Positions 11,843-21,680 of a DNA stretch of 64,000 nucleotides are shown piece after piece. The DNA lies in contig CM053034.1 of the NCBI GenBank assembly GCA_028564925.1, positions 92,017,626 to 92,081,625 on the forward strand, given 5' to 3'. A program made the translations under genes and the position numbers. Position 1 is the first letter of the stretch, and every line of letters starts with the position of its first letter. The notes beneath the pieces are model-generated. The model was not told where the DNA came from. It saw only the letters and a program-made list of their open reading frames with translations, and searched no databases. The DNA comes from Lithobates sylvaticus. Its lineage: Eukaryota; Chordata; Amphibia; Anura; Ranidae.

Positions 11843-12952
11843 TCACATGTGGGGAGGTGACGGGCTGCGTTGGTGCAGGTCTCGGCGTGAAGAGCGGGCG
11901 TTCGGAGACATCGGGTCTGGTCTACGTCGTCTTGATCTCTGGCGGGCGGCTTTCGGCGACGGGTTGAGGGATACTGGAAGCCAGGGTTCCACTGGGAAAT
12001 AGAGCGCGTACCACTCCGGAAGTTCGATGTTGGGTAGGTCGAGCTGGTCGCAGAAGGCGTGAAGGTCTTCCGGCGTGCGGAGTAGTGCGGAGCGCCCCCT
12101 GGCGGATGCTGAAAGACCGAATGGGAATTTCCAACGGTATTGTATATTCCTTGCCCGCAGGGCATCTAACAGTGGTCTGAGCGCTCTCCTATTCTGGAGG
12201 GTGATTTGGGAAAGATCTTGAAAAAGTTTCACCTCAGTTCCATTAAAGAGTATGCGCCCCCTTTCCCTTGCCTTGCGAAGAATTTCCTCTTTGAGGGGGA
12301 AGTTGACAATACAGCATATTATGTCTCTGGGGGGTTCGTTATCTCGGGGGAGGGGACGGAGAGCGCGGTGTGCCCTTTCCATATCAATGGGGGAGTCTGC
12401 TGGGCGTTCGATCAAATCATTAAAGACAGCGCTGATGGTTTGCTGAATGGCGCCCGGCTCCACAGTTTCAGGGATTCCTCTTACCCTGATGTTATGCCTC
12501 CGTCCCCTATTATCCAAGTCCTCCACGTGTCTGTGGAGTTCGAATACTTGTGTTAACTGAGAGTCGTAGGCAGACTGTACCTGGCGGATGGCTGCCGCGT
12601 GCGTCTGTGATGTCTGTTCCACACTATCAATGCAGTGGGCCACGGCCAGGAGGTCCGTCCTTAGATCTGCAATCGCCGCTGTAACTGTACTTTTTATGTC
12701 CAAGGCGACCTTTTCTAAGTCGAAAAGACTGGGGGGTAGAGCCCCGCTGGGGTTGGGGGAGGACGCTCCCGGCATGAGGATAGCTGGTGGTCTGACAGGC
12801 GAGACCGCGGCTTGGGCCTGTGGCGGCACGTGTGGTGGAGCGAGGGCCTGTAATTTCTGGGCCCGAAAAATCTCGGGGATGTTCCTCCCCAGGTGAGTAT
12901 GGGGGTCTCTGGGGGTGCGGGGGGTGGACGAGCTCCTAGTGGTCCTGTGCAT
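11843..12952 (-). CDS. LINE B ORF1 protein, L1 ORF1p-like RNA-binding protein
   Basis: This is an uninterrupted 369-codon frame. A Pro/Arg-rich N-terminus (1-75) is followed by a probable coiled coil (about 75-147) and an RRM-like domain beginning at RRHNIRVRGIPETVE (about 151-245). A C-terminal domain (about 250-325) includes PLKEEILRKARERG and KLFQDLSQITLQNRRALRPL, the typical order of L1-type ORF1p (Transposase_22 family). Such proteins trimerise and coat the LINE RNA as a nucleic-acid chaperone. The arginine-rich tail (RRRPD...SSRRDLHQR) may help bind RNA. The ATG at 12952 lies only about 107 nt from the element's 5' end. Confidence 0.9.
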   Translation of the reverse strand: MHRTTRSSSTPRTPRDPHTHLGRNIPEIFRAQKLQALAPPHVPPQAQAAVSPVRPPAILMPGASSPNPSGALPPSLFDLEKVALDIKSTVTAAIADLRTDLLAVAHCIDSVEQTSQTHAAAIRQVQSAYDSQLTQVFELHRHVEDLDNRGRRHNIRVRGIPETVEPGAIQQTISAVFNDLIERPADSPIDMERAHRALRPLPRDNEPPRDIICCIVNFPLKEEILRKARERGRILFNGTEVKLFQDLSQITLQNRRALRPLLDALRARNIQYRWKFPFGLSASARGRSALLRTPEDLHAFCDQLDLPNIELPEWYALYFPVEPWLPVSLNPSPKAARQRSRRRRPDPMSPNARSSRRDLHQRSPSPPHM

Positions 12953-13059
12953 AGCAGGGAAGGTGCGGTAGGCTCCCGTTTAAAAGGCTAGGATGTCCCG
13001 GGCACGCAGGAGCTCACAAGTCAAGCGGCCATCTCAGTCTCCGTCCAGGCCACGCCCCC
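12953..13059 (-). promoter_or_regulatory. LINE B 5' leader with YY1-like motif
   Basis: On the minus strand the element begins GGGGGCGTGGCC and about 30 nt in carries GAGATGGCCGC (plus 13025-13035). This resembles the AAGATGGC core bound by YY1, which sits near the 5' end of mammalian L1. LINE D has ATGGCCGCTTGA at the same offset. Promoter function is inference. Confidence 0.45.
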
Positions 13060-14438
13060 AATTTCAGATCTTTTATAGCAATCTGAACTTCATTACTAGT
13101 AATAGGGCGTTCAAGTCTCTCACGTTGGTCATTGTTCATGTCAGGTAATTTAATATTGGAGAAAAATTGATGGGCGTTAGCCTGATTGAAGTCTGATGCG
13201 GTGGAATACATTTTAGCTAAGTTGGAACGAAACATTTCAACTATCTTGGCCGGATTACTAGTATAGGAGTCTCGGGACGTCTTTAGTCTTATGGAGGACC
13301 TAATTTGATGTATTGATTTCAAGCTTCTAGCTAAGAGGGTGTCTGGTTTATTAGCTTTAAGGTATTGGATATGTTGACGCTTACGTAAGTTTGTCTGCAG
13401 AATCTGTTAGAAATAGATCTAGATCTAAACGGCTTTATCCAATTTAGCATTATTAGTGGCATTCGGGATGATTGAAACATATGACAAGAGGTAAAGTTAG
13501 CTTCTAGCTTAGCAAGCATAAGTTTGCGTTCTTTTTTGAGCTTTGTTGCCTGTTAAATCAATCTGCCACGAATTACCACTTTATGCGCTTCCCACAAAGT
13601 GAGGTCAGAAATATTGCCTGTATCATTAGAAGAAAGGTAGTCATTTATCTCCTTCTCTATCTCAAGACAGTGTTGAGGATTTGCTAAAGTAGAGTCGTTG
13701 ATATACCAGGTTGTGTCATTTGATCTAGGTATTATAGAAGCTATAATAGTGTATATAGCACAATGGTCTGACCAAGTAAGCGGGATAATTTTAGAAGACA
13801 AAAGTCATACTTGAGGGGACAAAAATATGGTCAATGCGGGAAAAGGATTTGTGTGGATAAGAGTAGTGTGTGAAGCGTCTACTGGTTGGATTGGATCCAC
13901 GCCAAGTATCTATTAGATGATGTCTAGAGAGCAACTGTTAAAGGTTAAGTTTGTTGGACCCAGTAACGGGGACTGAGGGAGATTTATCTAAAAAGGGAAA
14001 TACAGTTGTATTCGAGTCTCCACATAGGATTACAGTACCAAATTTGTGTGCTTCAACCACTTGGAAAAGATGGGATAAGAATGATTCTGTTTTTTTATTC
14101 AGAGCATAGTATGATACTATGGTGATAGCAATATCTGATATATAACCAGTAAGCAGTAGATATCTCCCTTCAGGATCTTTAAGTTGTGTGACAAGGGTGA
14201 ATGGCATGGATCGGTGAAACCCAATAAGAGTTCCACTTTGTTTGACCTTGGTGGAGGCAGTGAAGAATTGTGGGTATGAGGATGAAATAAATTTAGGTTC
14301 AGTTTTATCAATAAAGTGGGTTTCCTGTAAACAGATTATGTGTGCCTTCTTGACTGAAAAGGAGCTCATAGCTTTCGTACGTTTTTGTGGGATATTAAAT
14401 CCTTGTACATTAAGAGATAAAATATTTATGGGGGCCAT
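13060..14438 (-). pseudogene. LINE A ORF2, endonuclease and linker
   Basis: The ORF2 start at 14438 reads MAPINILSLNVQGFNIPQKR, followed by the catalytic QETHF block and a GDSN variant of the usual GDFN. The endonuclease continues in other frames (13801-13553, 13519-13331, 13322-13075), so the ORF has several frame breaks. It ends at the LINE B insertion; 13060-13074 is the second copy of that target duplication. The GDFN-to-GDSN change and the breaks mark it as dead. Confidence 0.85.
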
Positions 14439-15170
14439 AACAAGACCGAATAAATCAGCTTACAATATGTAATGTGACCCAAACTTAAAGTAAAGGTCAC
14501 CACCTCAAGAGAAGAGAGAAGAAAAGAAAGAATAGAGAAAGGGAAAACATAGATTGATAAAATAACCCCAATATCAGAGAATTGTGAATATAAGCAATAC
14601 AAATTCAATAGGGTATGGGAGCAACTCCTAGGAGTAGACAAAGGACTCCTAGGGGCTCCAAAGCCATCATCAGAGTCTCGCACGATGAAAGCAAGGGTCT
14701 GAGGATGGCAAAAGGGCAGCAAAGAATTCAAAAAGTGGCAAACCGTGCCAGAGAACCACAGGAATTAAACATTAAGCAGCTATATAACCTTATCAGTCAC
14801 TATATGAATAAAGTGATTTAATAACATGTACTAAAAAATAAAAATAAAAAAAAAATATATATGGGACAGCAAAAAAAATAAAAAAAATAAAAAAAATATG
14901 GGACAGCAAAAAAAAAGAAAAAAAAAAAAGGAGGGGGGGGGGGGATTTGGATATATACCAGAAGGCCAAAAAATGTAAGAAAAAATGATTAGCAATGTAT
15001 AGTGAGTAGGCTAAGGCTGCAAATTTTGATATATATCAGAAGGCCAAAATAAAATTGAGGAAAAATTAGCAATGTATAGCATATATTTTACAGACACTGG
15101 AATAACCAGTAGGTCTGACTAAGGGAATACCAGAAAAGAAGGCATCTATTAATCTCAGTCCATAAAATCT
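14439..15170 (-). other. LINE A inter-ORF spacer
   Basis: No gene is seen. There are A-rich tandem stretches near 14830-14930, ending in a G-run at about 14933-14943. The LINE RNA would read a C-run followed by a U-run about 0.5 kb upstream of ORF2. A purine-rich block lies at 14508-14550 on the plus strand. Confidence 0.7.
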
Positions 15171-16286
15171 TCAGTGTTGATTCTGAGGTGAAGAAGAAGA
15201 TGGAGATTTAGAGTTGGCAGTAGCAGAATGTTGAGGGGACTTGGAAGCTGATCTCCTGCGGGAATGATCTTTGGATGTAGTTTTGTCAGCAAGGCCCAAT
15301 TCAATCAGGGCCGACTGTAAGTCCTCTGAAGAGCGACATATGTATTTGGTCTCAAGATGTGTAAATCTGAGAGAGAAAGGAAACCCCCATTGATAATTGA
15401 TCTGGTGCTGTTGAAGTAATAGTAGCTGGGGTTTAAGAGCTCGCCTTTTTGCCACTGTGATAGGAGACAAATCTGAAAAGAGTTGGTATACATGTCCTTG
15501 AAACATGAGGGGACCTTTTTCCCTAGCTGCTGCTAGCAATTGCTCCTTTGTGCGGTAGTAATGGAACTTAACAATTATGTCCCTTGGGGGACCATTCGGT
15601 TTGCGTGGCACCAACGCTCTATGTGCTCTATCCATTTCTAATCTTTCCACAGGAATACCAGGGTATAATTCTTGAAATAGGGCAATCATGGTAGCATACA
15701 CATCAGTGATAGTCTCAGGAATGCCCCTGATCCTTAAATTGGCCCTTCTATCTCTATTATCCTGGTCCTCTAAGCATGACTGCAGAATAACATTCTCCTC
15801 CTTAAGATTTTTGAATTCTGAGGTAAAATGCTGGGATTGGCTTTCAATATCATCCATATGTATCTCTAAATCAGCTGTTCTAAAACCCAATTCTCTAATT
15901 TCTCTAGTCAGCTTGTCAGTTATATGGTCTGAAGTTTGTTTCAAAGCCTTCTGTAGAATATGCTCACATTTCTCAAATAAAACAGAGTGAGATTCCATTT
16001 GTGAATCTCCAGAATCAGAGTCAGAGTTCTCAGTAGCTTCAGTGGTATTAGCAGTTAATTTCAATGGTTTAGCCCTGTGAGGAGAATGAGACTGTGAGGA
16101 GACTGCCGCCGCCATCTTGGAAGAAGGCCGCTGTGCTTTATCTTTCTTAATAGCAGTTTTAAATTTAGATTTTGTCCCCCTAAGAACCATCTCACCAGGT
16201 GCCTGAAGCTGTGGGGTATCTTTGTCAACTGTTTCTGGTGACAATAAGGACCTCTGTGACCTGTAGTCCTCCGGCGCGGTTGTCAC
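15171..16286 (-). CDS. LINE A ORF1 protein, L1 ORF1p-like
   Basis: This open frame of 371 codons survives although the element's ORF2 is wrecked. It has an N-terminal basic region with SSKMAAAVSS (about 55-64; the underlying DNA reads CAAGATGGCGGCGG), a coiled coil (about 105-172) and an RRM-like domain from RRANLRIRGIPETI (about 180-270). A C-terminal domain containing YQLFSDLSPITVAKRRALKP runs to about 345. It is homologous in layout to LINE B ORF1. The family role is RNA packaging and chaperoning. An intact frame need not mean selection, because the element may simply be moderately young. Confidence 0.88.
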   Translation of the reverse strand: MTTAPEDYRSQRSLLSPETVDKDTPQLQAPGEMVLRGTKSKFKTAIKKDKAQRPSSKMAAAVSSQSHSPHRAKPLKLTANTTEATENSDSDSGDSQMESHSVLFEKCEHILQKALKQTSDHITDKLTREIRELGFRTADLEIHMDDIESQSQHFTSEFKNLKEENVILQSCLEDQDNRDRRANLRIRGIPETITDVYATMIALFQELYPGIPVERLEMDRAHRALVPRKPNGPPRDIIVKFHYYRTKEQLLAAAREKGPLMFQGHVYQLFSDLSPITVAKRRALKPQLLLLQQHQINYQWGFPFSLRFTHLETKYICRSSEDLQSALIELGLADKTTSKDHSRRRSASKSPQHSATANSKSPSSSSPQNQH

Positions 16287-16354
16287 AGGAGCGGAGCTCT
16301 AAGCCGGCATTACCGTCCACCTAGGCATCCGCACACCACCCTTCTAAGCTATTA

Positions 16355-16612
16355 TTTTTCAATCCATTTTTTTCTTTGCTTTTCTTTGGAGCTTTTCGTA
16401 TATCTGAGATTGTCTCCCCTGCAAAGCATAAGCCCTCGACGTTACGAGTTCAAAATGTCATTGTCGAACATGGGCATTTACGTATTTTTCTTCCTTGCAG
16501 CAAAACAGACGTTTATGGCAAGGGTCATTGGATTTATTTAAATCAATGCTCGTTGTGTGCTTATTGTCCAATTTGGCTTTTGACACAATATTTAGTGGTT
16601 CGCCCTAACATT
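16355..16612 (+). mobile_element. DIRS-like fossil, right part (recombinase region)
   Basis: The plus-strand frame contains FFGAFRISEIVSPA and a following segment typical of the tyrosine recombinase of DIRS elements. It resumes the fossil that LINE A interrupts at about 1262. It ends at a TAGGGATGAGC-type element terminus. It is broken and treated as a fossil. Confidence 0.7.
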
Positions 16613-17283
16613 ATTGATAGGGATGAGCCGAACACCCCCCCGTTCGGCTTGCACCAGAACCCGCGAACGGACCTAAAGTCCGTGCGAGCTTTAGAACCCT
16701 ATTAGTTATAATGGATGCGAACGTTCGAAATTAAAAGTGCTCATTTTAAAGGCTAATATGCATGTTAATGTCATAAAAAGTGTTTGGGGACCTGGGTCCT
16801 GCCCCAGGGGACATGTATCAATGCAAAATTTTTTTTTTAAAAACGGCCGTTTTTTCAGGAGCAGTGATTTTAATAATGCTTAAATTGAAACAATAAAAGT
16901 GTAATATTCCTTTAAATTTCGTACCTGGGGGGTGTCTATAGTATGCCTGTGAAGGGGCGCATGTTTCCCGTGTTTAGAACTGTCTCTGCGCAAAGTGTCA
17001 TTTTTGAAAGTAAAAAAGCTATTTAAAATCACTCGCGGCTAATGTTAATTCACGGCTCCCGTAACACGGAGAACAGTGATTCATTGAAACTCATTCATAA
17101 AAAAAAGTCATTGATAAAAAATAAAAAAAATGAAAAAAAAAAAAAAGCGTAGGGGTCCCCCCAAATTCAATAACCAGGCCCTTCAGGTCTGGGATGGATA
17201 TTAAGGGGGATCCCAGCCAAAAAAATAAAAAATAAATGGCGTAGGGTCCCCGTGAAAATCCATACCAGACCCTTGACCCTATA
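16613..17283 (+). mobile_element. hAT-like MITE fragment related to the 44-49 kb foldback
   Basis: It starts with TAGGGATGAGCCGAAC, a hAT-style terminus. It then carries modules seen in the 44203-49339 foldback: a CCCGTGTTTAGAACTGTCTC-like stretch, an ACTCGCGGCTAAT stretch, and the GCGTAGGGGTCCCCCCAAAT block (17146 onward). Here they occur once, not as palindromes. No clear right terminus is found, so it is probably truncated near 17283. No transposase is seen. Confidence 0.65.
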
Positions 17284-17465
17284 TATATATATTCAAAATA
17301 AAGGGCTGAGAGGTAACAAACCTCAGGACTTTAAACGGTGCCAAATGTATAGGTCAAAACGCCAAGAATAATATAAAATGTATAAGAATTTTATTACATA
17401 AGGATAAAAACAATTTTCCTTTTTGGTATGTGGTGTCTTATAGTTTGACCTCTTCGTCTTGCTCT

Positions 17466-17521
<56 letters not shown>
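17284..17521. repeat. Unclassified repeat end and (TA)n microsatellite
   Basis: A short unclassified segment (17284-17468) leads into an almost pure TA dinucleotide run of about 50 bp (about 17469-17520). Confidence 0.8.
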
Positions 17522-17526
<5 letters not shown>

Positions 17527-19024
17527 TTATTCATTTATTATGTTCATGTGTAGATAGAGGAATCTGTTTGATTTTTCTTCCAGCCCACTGACTGAACGAA
17601 AAAAAAAAAAAAAAATACCCATCTATGGCCAGCTTTAGAGACTCAATTGGCTCCCTTTGTTTCTTTTCCCTCCCAGTCTTTCTAGGTAGGGGATTTCAGA
17701 AAACTAATATAAAGACAGAATCAAGAACGTCTACTAAGTACTAAATACTAAATGTCAAAATGCATTTTTTTTTTTATATAAGAAGTGCTTCACTGGATAA
17801 AATAAAGTTATTTTTATGTTTCTGGAGTTTAGCTTTAATGAGCCTCTTTGCAAATACTTAAATGTTTTATATAGTTTTGGACACACACTTTTATTCATTT
17901 CAATGTTTTTCAAACTGGTACTTCATGTTTTTTAATTAGGCACATAGAAATTGATTTACTAAACACAAAAAGGCTGGTTACTTTGCAAAGGAATTTTCCC
18001 TTTGCAAAGAAAATTTCCCCTAAGTTTAGTGAATGTATTGCAAATCCACATCGCAAAGAACACCCAATTAAGTGCAAAGAGAATAAATAAAACAGTATTT
18101 TTATTTGCTATATTTCATTCACCAAACTAAAAGAACATCCCGTTATAAAGTGAAAATTCCCTTGCAAAGGGGACAGCCTATTTGCCTTTGGTAAATTCAT
18201 CTCATGTCCTTTCCCACAACTATTTAAAGCTGAACTGTAGCCATCCCCATACAGTTTTATTAATATTTCTGATTACTTATAATTATTACCTGTGCATTTC
18301 AAAGCTTTGTATAATAAATCACTGACAGCTCACAACGGACAGCAGTAGGATGTCTGTGGCCACTGTGTGCAGAAGTACTGGAGTTCAAAATAGTGCAGTC
18401 ACTAGCACAGCCATCTCACATCCACAGAAACATTATATTTACAAACCATGTAGGGTGTTAATCATGGACAAACAATGAATGTGTACTTGAATCACTGTAC
18501 AGACCTGTGCCTGTATTAACACTGCAGCCAGACAGCTTCGGACAGCGCAGAATGTGGCCCTTCGCTTGCTTTTATCCGGCCCTTGAGGCAATATTACTCT
18601 CACTGATACAAAGTGCTATTCCACTCACTGACACCAACTATGGGGCACTATTCTTTCCCCCGACACCAATAATTGGGGCCCTATTCCTCCCACTGACACC
18701 AGTAATGGGGCACTATTTCTCCCATTGACACCAGTGATGAGGCATTGTTTACTCCCATTAACTGCAAGGCATTTCTACTCTCACTGGCCACAGTCCAGCC
18801 CCCCTAAAGTCTGAAGGACAGTAAACCAGCCATTTGTTTCGAAAGTTTGAAGACCCTGGCTAGGAAGAAGCCAACTTTACAAAAGAAAATGAAACCACAA
18901 CCATTAGTTTTGTTTTAGCTTTATAAAATATATTTTTAACATTCTTGCTTTCATAAGTATTTTTGTAATGTGGTAGCTTTTACTAGTGCTTTTTCAAGAC
19001 ACCTTCCTTGTTACAGTTCCATTA
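17522..19024. other. Mucin intron DNA with MITE and minisatellite remnants
   Basis: No exon was found here. The segment at 17570-17640 (GAACGAAAAAA then TATGGCCAGCTTTAGA) matches a segment at 40780-40830. At 17945-18205 there is a decayed member of the TTGATTTACTAAA MITE family, also at 19998 and 22587. At about 18590-18760 there are four to five imperfect units of about 35 bp (CACTGACACCA..TGGGGCACTATT). Confidence 0.6.
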
Positions 19025-19248
19025 GGCCCATTTCATACTTGTGCACTTTTGCTGTGCTTTTCCGGGGTGACAAAACCACATAAAAAATATTCCTCAATAA
19101 ATTCTATGTAACTGTTCACACTGCAGGTGCACTTGAAACATCCTGCATGCTGCATTTTTGGTGCAGTTTTTCAAAAGTGCATCAAAAAGGCACCTTCCAT
19201 TGCATGTTAATGGGAACATATCTAAAGCCCATCAGTGTGAAAGGGCCC
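19025..19248. mobile_element. PIF/Harbinger-like MITE
   Basis: Inverted ends (GGCCCATTTCATACTTG and, at the other end, TCAGTGTGAAAGGGCCC) are flanked by TTA on both sides. A 3-bp TWA duplication is the PIF/Harbinger signature. It has no coding capacity. Confidence 0.65.
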
Positions 19249-19271
19249 TTAGAGTGTAGGTTTGTACATAC

Positions 19272-19454
19272 CTCAGATGAACTTGTGACTTCCAGAGTGG
19301 CTGCCAGTTTCTGATCATATGTAACTATCAAATATTCATTCTTGAGGACAATATTTTGCCCCACTAAGTCAACGCTGTAGTGATCGCTATTTTGTTGATT
19401 ATGGTGTCTCTCAGTCTCTTCTACCTTTCCTTGATATATTTCAATAATTGTATT
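19272..19454 (-). CDS. Mucin-like gene, exon encoding middle of VWD domain (D3)
   Basis: This is a 183-bp exon of 61 codons, phase 0 at both ends. The acceptor is TTTTTTATTTCAG before AATACAATT and the donor is GAG followed by GTATGT. The encoded stretch runs from NTIIEIYQGKVEETE through VGQNIVLKNEYLIVTYDQKL. It aligns by pattern with the VWD middle in MUC5/MUC2, where IRxMGxYLVV...LLWDKKT is usual. The next expected exon (the GxVCGLCGNFD block) was not found to the left and must lie outside the window or be lost. The family-typical IRxMG is weak here (VDLVG), so this VWD is divergent. VWD modules form the disulfide-linked assemblies of secreted mucins. Confidence 0.8.
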
Positions 19455-20149
19455 CTGAAATAAAAAAAATTATAGGAGACTGATTGCTACTGATCAAAAG
19501 TAAATTTAATTCAAAAGTAACCATGAAAAGTGACAACATTTGCAAAGTAACCCTGAAGTTTTGCAGCTTGCACCCTAGGGTAGTGACAAAGTGCTACCCA
19601 ATGCACCATATCATAGCATTAGATTAATCAGGAAATGACCGCTGCATTCTAGGGGGCTGAGAGGTGTGCTGGGCATTCTGGATTGTTCCTAGGGTTGAAG
19701 AGAACAATGTCACCACATTTATTAAGCTTTGGGGAAAATTCCTTTCAAAGTGCAACTACCCTTGCAAAGTCGACAGTCTATTTGCCTTTAGTAAATTAAC
19801 TTTTCCTGTCCAGGTTATAAGTTTGCAATGCAAATATCTCTGCACAAGACTCAAATCACATTTTAAGACATTAAAGCTAAACTCCTTACCTTATTACCTT
19901 ATGGGGTTTAATTATCAATGATTTCACCCAAGATTTAGATAGCATTCACATATGAGTCTCACTTTTTTTCAGCTGAATTTTGCTTGAAATAATTGATCTA
20001 TTGGGGTTGATTTACTAAAGGCAAATAGGCTGTACACTTTGCAAGGTGTATTTGCAAGTGCAGTTGCTCCAGCACTTAGGTAATGAGGTTAAGCTTCAAG
20101 AATATCCAATCGCATGCAAGGAAAATTAAAAATAAAAAGCATTTTTGCA
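19455..20149. other. Mucin intron DNA with MITE fragments
   Basis: No exon is seen. Fragments of the TTGATTTACTAAA-type MITE occur at about 19715-19800 (end only) and 19998-20149 (beginning, GGGTTGATTTACTAAAGG, truncated at the Tc1 remnant). Confidence 0.6.
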
Positions 20150-20387
20150 TCTCTCTTCCCCTTGCTCCTGAACTCTGACCAGCTTCCCTGTCCCTGCTGA
20201 AGAAAAACATCCCTACAACATGATGCTTCCACCGCCATGTTTCACGGCGGAGATGGTGTGTTCAGGGTGTTGTGCAGTTATAGATTTACGCAGTGGCGGA
20301 ACTACCAGGGTCGCAGCAGTCGCACTTGCGACTGGGCCCTGGAGCTCGCCGCTGTGGGTGGGGGCCCCCGCCTGCCCGTTCTCCACT

Positions 20388-20820
20388 GTTAGGTGCCGCC
20401 CACCCGCTCTTCACTCTTAGGTGCCGCCCACCCGCTTTCAGGGGCCGCCCGCCCACTCTTAGGTGCCGCCCGCCCGCTCTCAGGGGCCCCCCGCCCACTC
20501 TCAGGGGCCGCCCGCCCGCTCTTAGGTGCCGCCCTCCCCCTCTCAGGGGCCGCCCACCCGCTCTTAGGTGCCGCCTGCCGCCCGCTCTTAGGGGCCGCCC
20601 GCTCGCTCTCAGGGGCCGCCCGCCCGCTCTTAGGGGCCGCCCGCTCGCTCTCAGGGGCCGCCCGCCCGCTCTTAGGAGCCGCCCGCTCTCAGGGGCCGCC
20701 CACCCGCTCTTAGGTGCTGCCCGCCGTCCGCTCTTAGGGGCCGCCCGCCCGCTCTCAGGAGCCGCCCGCCGCCCGCCCGCTCTCAGGGGCCGCCCGCCCG
20801 CTCTTAGGTGCCGCCCACCG
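20388..20820. repeat. GC-rich minisatellite, about 21-22 bp units
   Basis: About 20 units alternate between CTTAGGTGCCGCCCGCCCGCT-like and CTCAGGGGCCGCCCGC-like forms. It gives long Pro/Arg/Gly-rich frames on both strands that are artefacts of the repeat. Confidence 0.9.
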
Positions 20821-20989
20821 CGGGACACCATGTAGGGAGGCAGACGCTGGAGTGAAGGGGGAGGAGCTCTCCCCTCTGCACAAGACCCCATGACATAGGA
20901 GCATCCCAGGACGAAGGAAGTAATGATGAAGGAGAAGGATTTGACTGACCAACTAAAAAAGTAAGTGACACATTTTCAGTGCAACTGAT

Positions 20990-21680
20990 CCCACCCCCTC
21001 ACCACTGATCCCACCCTTCCTCACCAATGATACCACCACTGATCCCACCCCCTTACCACTGATCCCACCCTTCCTCACCAATGCCACCGCCACTGATCCC
21101 ACCCCCCACTACCACTGCCACTGATCCCACCCCCCTCACCACTGATCCCACCCTTCCTCACCAATGCCACCGCCACTGATCCCACCCCCCTCTACCACTG
21201 CCACTGATCCCACCCCCCTCACCACTGATCCCACCCTTCCTCACCAATGCCACCGCCACTGATCCCACCCCCCTCACCTCTACCACCGCCACTGATCCCA
21301 CCCCCTCACCACCGCCACTGATCCCACCCCCCTCTCTACCGCCACTGATCCCACCCCCCTCACCACTGATCCCACCCTTCCTCACCAATGCCACCGCCAC
21401 TGGTCCCACCCCCCTCTCCATCCCTACTGCCGCAACTGATCCCACCACCGCCACTGATCCCACCCCCCCTCACCGCCACCTCTGATCCTACCCCCCCTCA
21501 CCACTGCCACTGCTATAACCCCCTCAACAGCACCACTGATCACATCCCTCCACCACTGCTGCCGCTTATCCCATCCCATCCACCCCACCACCACCACCGC
21601 TGCCACTCATCCCATCCCATCCCATTCCCCATCACTGCCACCACCGCTACCTGCCACTCATCCGAGCCCCATGCTCCAGG
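20990..21680. repeat. Minisatellite of CCACTGATCCCACCCC-type units
   Basis: Variable-length units are built from CACTGATCCCACCCC, CACCACTG and CCTCACCAATGCCACCG. It is a second array inside the same hAT-like element, not coding. Confidence 0.9.

Larger units (their letters stand above)
5292..13059 (-). mobile_element. LINE B: full-length Tx1/L1-like LINE, both ORFs open
   Basis: This 7.77-kb minus-strand element is inserted in ORF2 of LINE A. It has exact 15-bp target duplications, a poly-A tail (plus-strand T-run at about 5288-5305), a 3' UTR, ORF2 (9632-5796, 1278 codons), a long inter-ORF spacer, ORF1 (12952-11843, 369 codons) and a short 5' leader starting in a GGGGGCGTGG-type sequence. 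Neither ORF has an internal stop. Intact ORFs plus an exact duplication suggest recent insertion. It is the youngest LINE in the window and a candidate for an active source copy. Confidence 0.92.
1263..16354 (-). mobile_element. LINE A: Tx1/L1-like non-LTR retrotransposon, nested and broken
   Basis: This is a minus-strand LINE with an L1-type ORF1 (16286-15171) and an ORF2 carrying endonuclease, reverse transcriptase and C-terminal zinc knuckle. ORF2 is split by LINE B (5292-13059) and by a TTAA-target MITE (4073-5070). Without these inserts the element is about 6.3 kb. It lies inside the DIRS fossil; a degenerate direct repeat (TTCAAT followed by a T-rich run, near 1240-1262 and 16360-16380) is a possible target duplication. 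The low-coordinate 3' end has no clear poly-T run on the plus strand. The spacer and 3' region are purine-rich on the plus strand. The outer boundaries are accurate to about 20 bp. Confidence 0.85.

Noticed and set aside
20286-20891. 201- and 180-codon Arg/Pro/Gly frames on opposite strands
   Set aside because: Both are translations of the 21-22-bp minisatellite, open on both strands because of its period.
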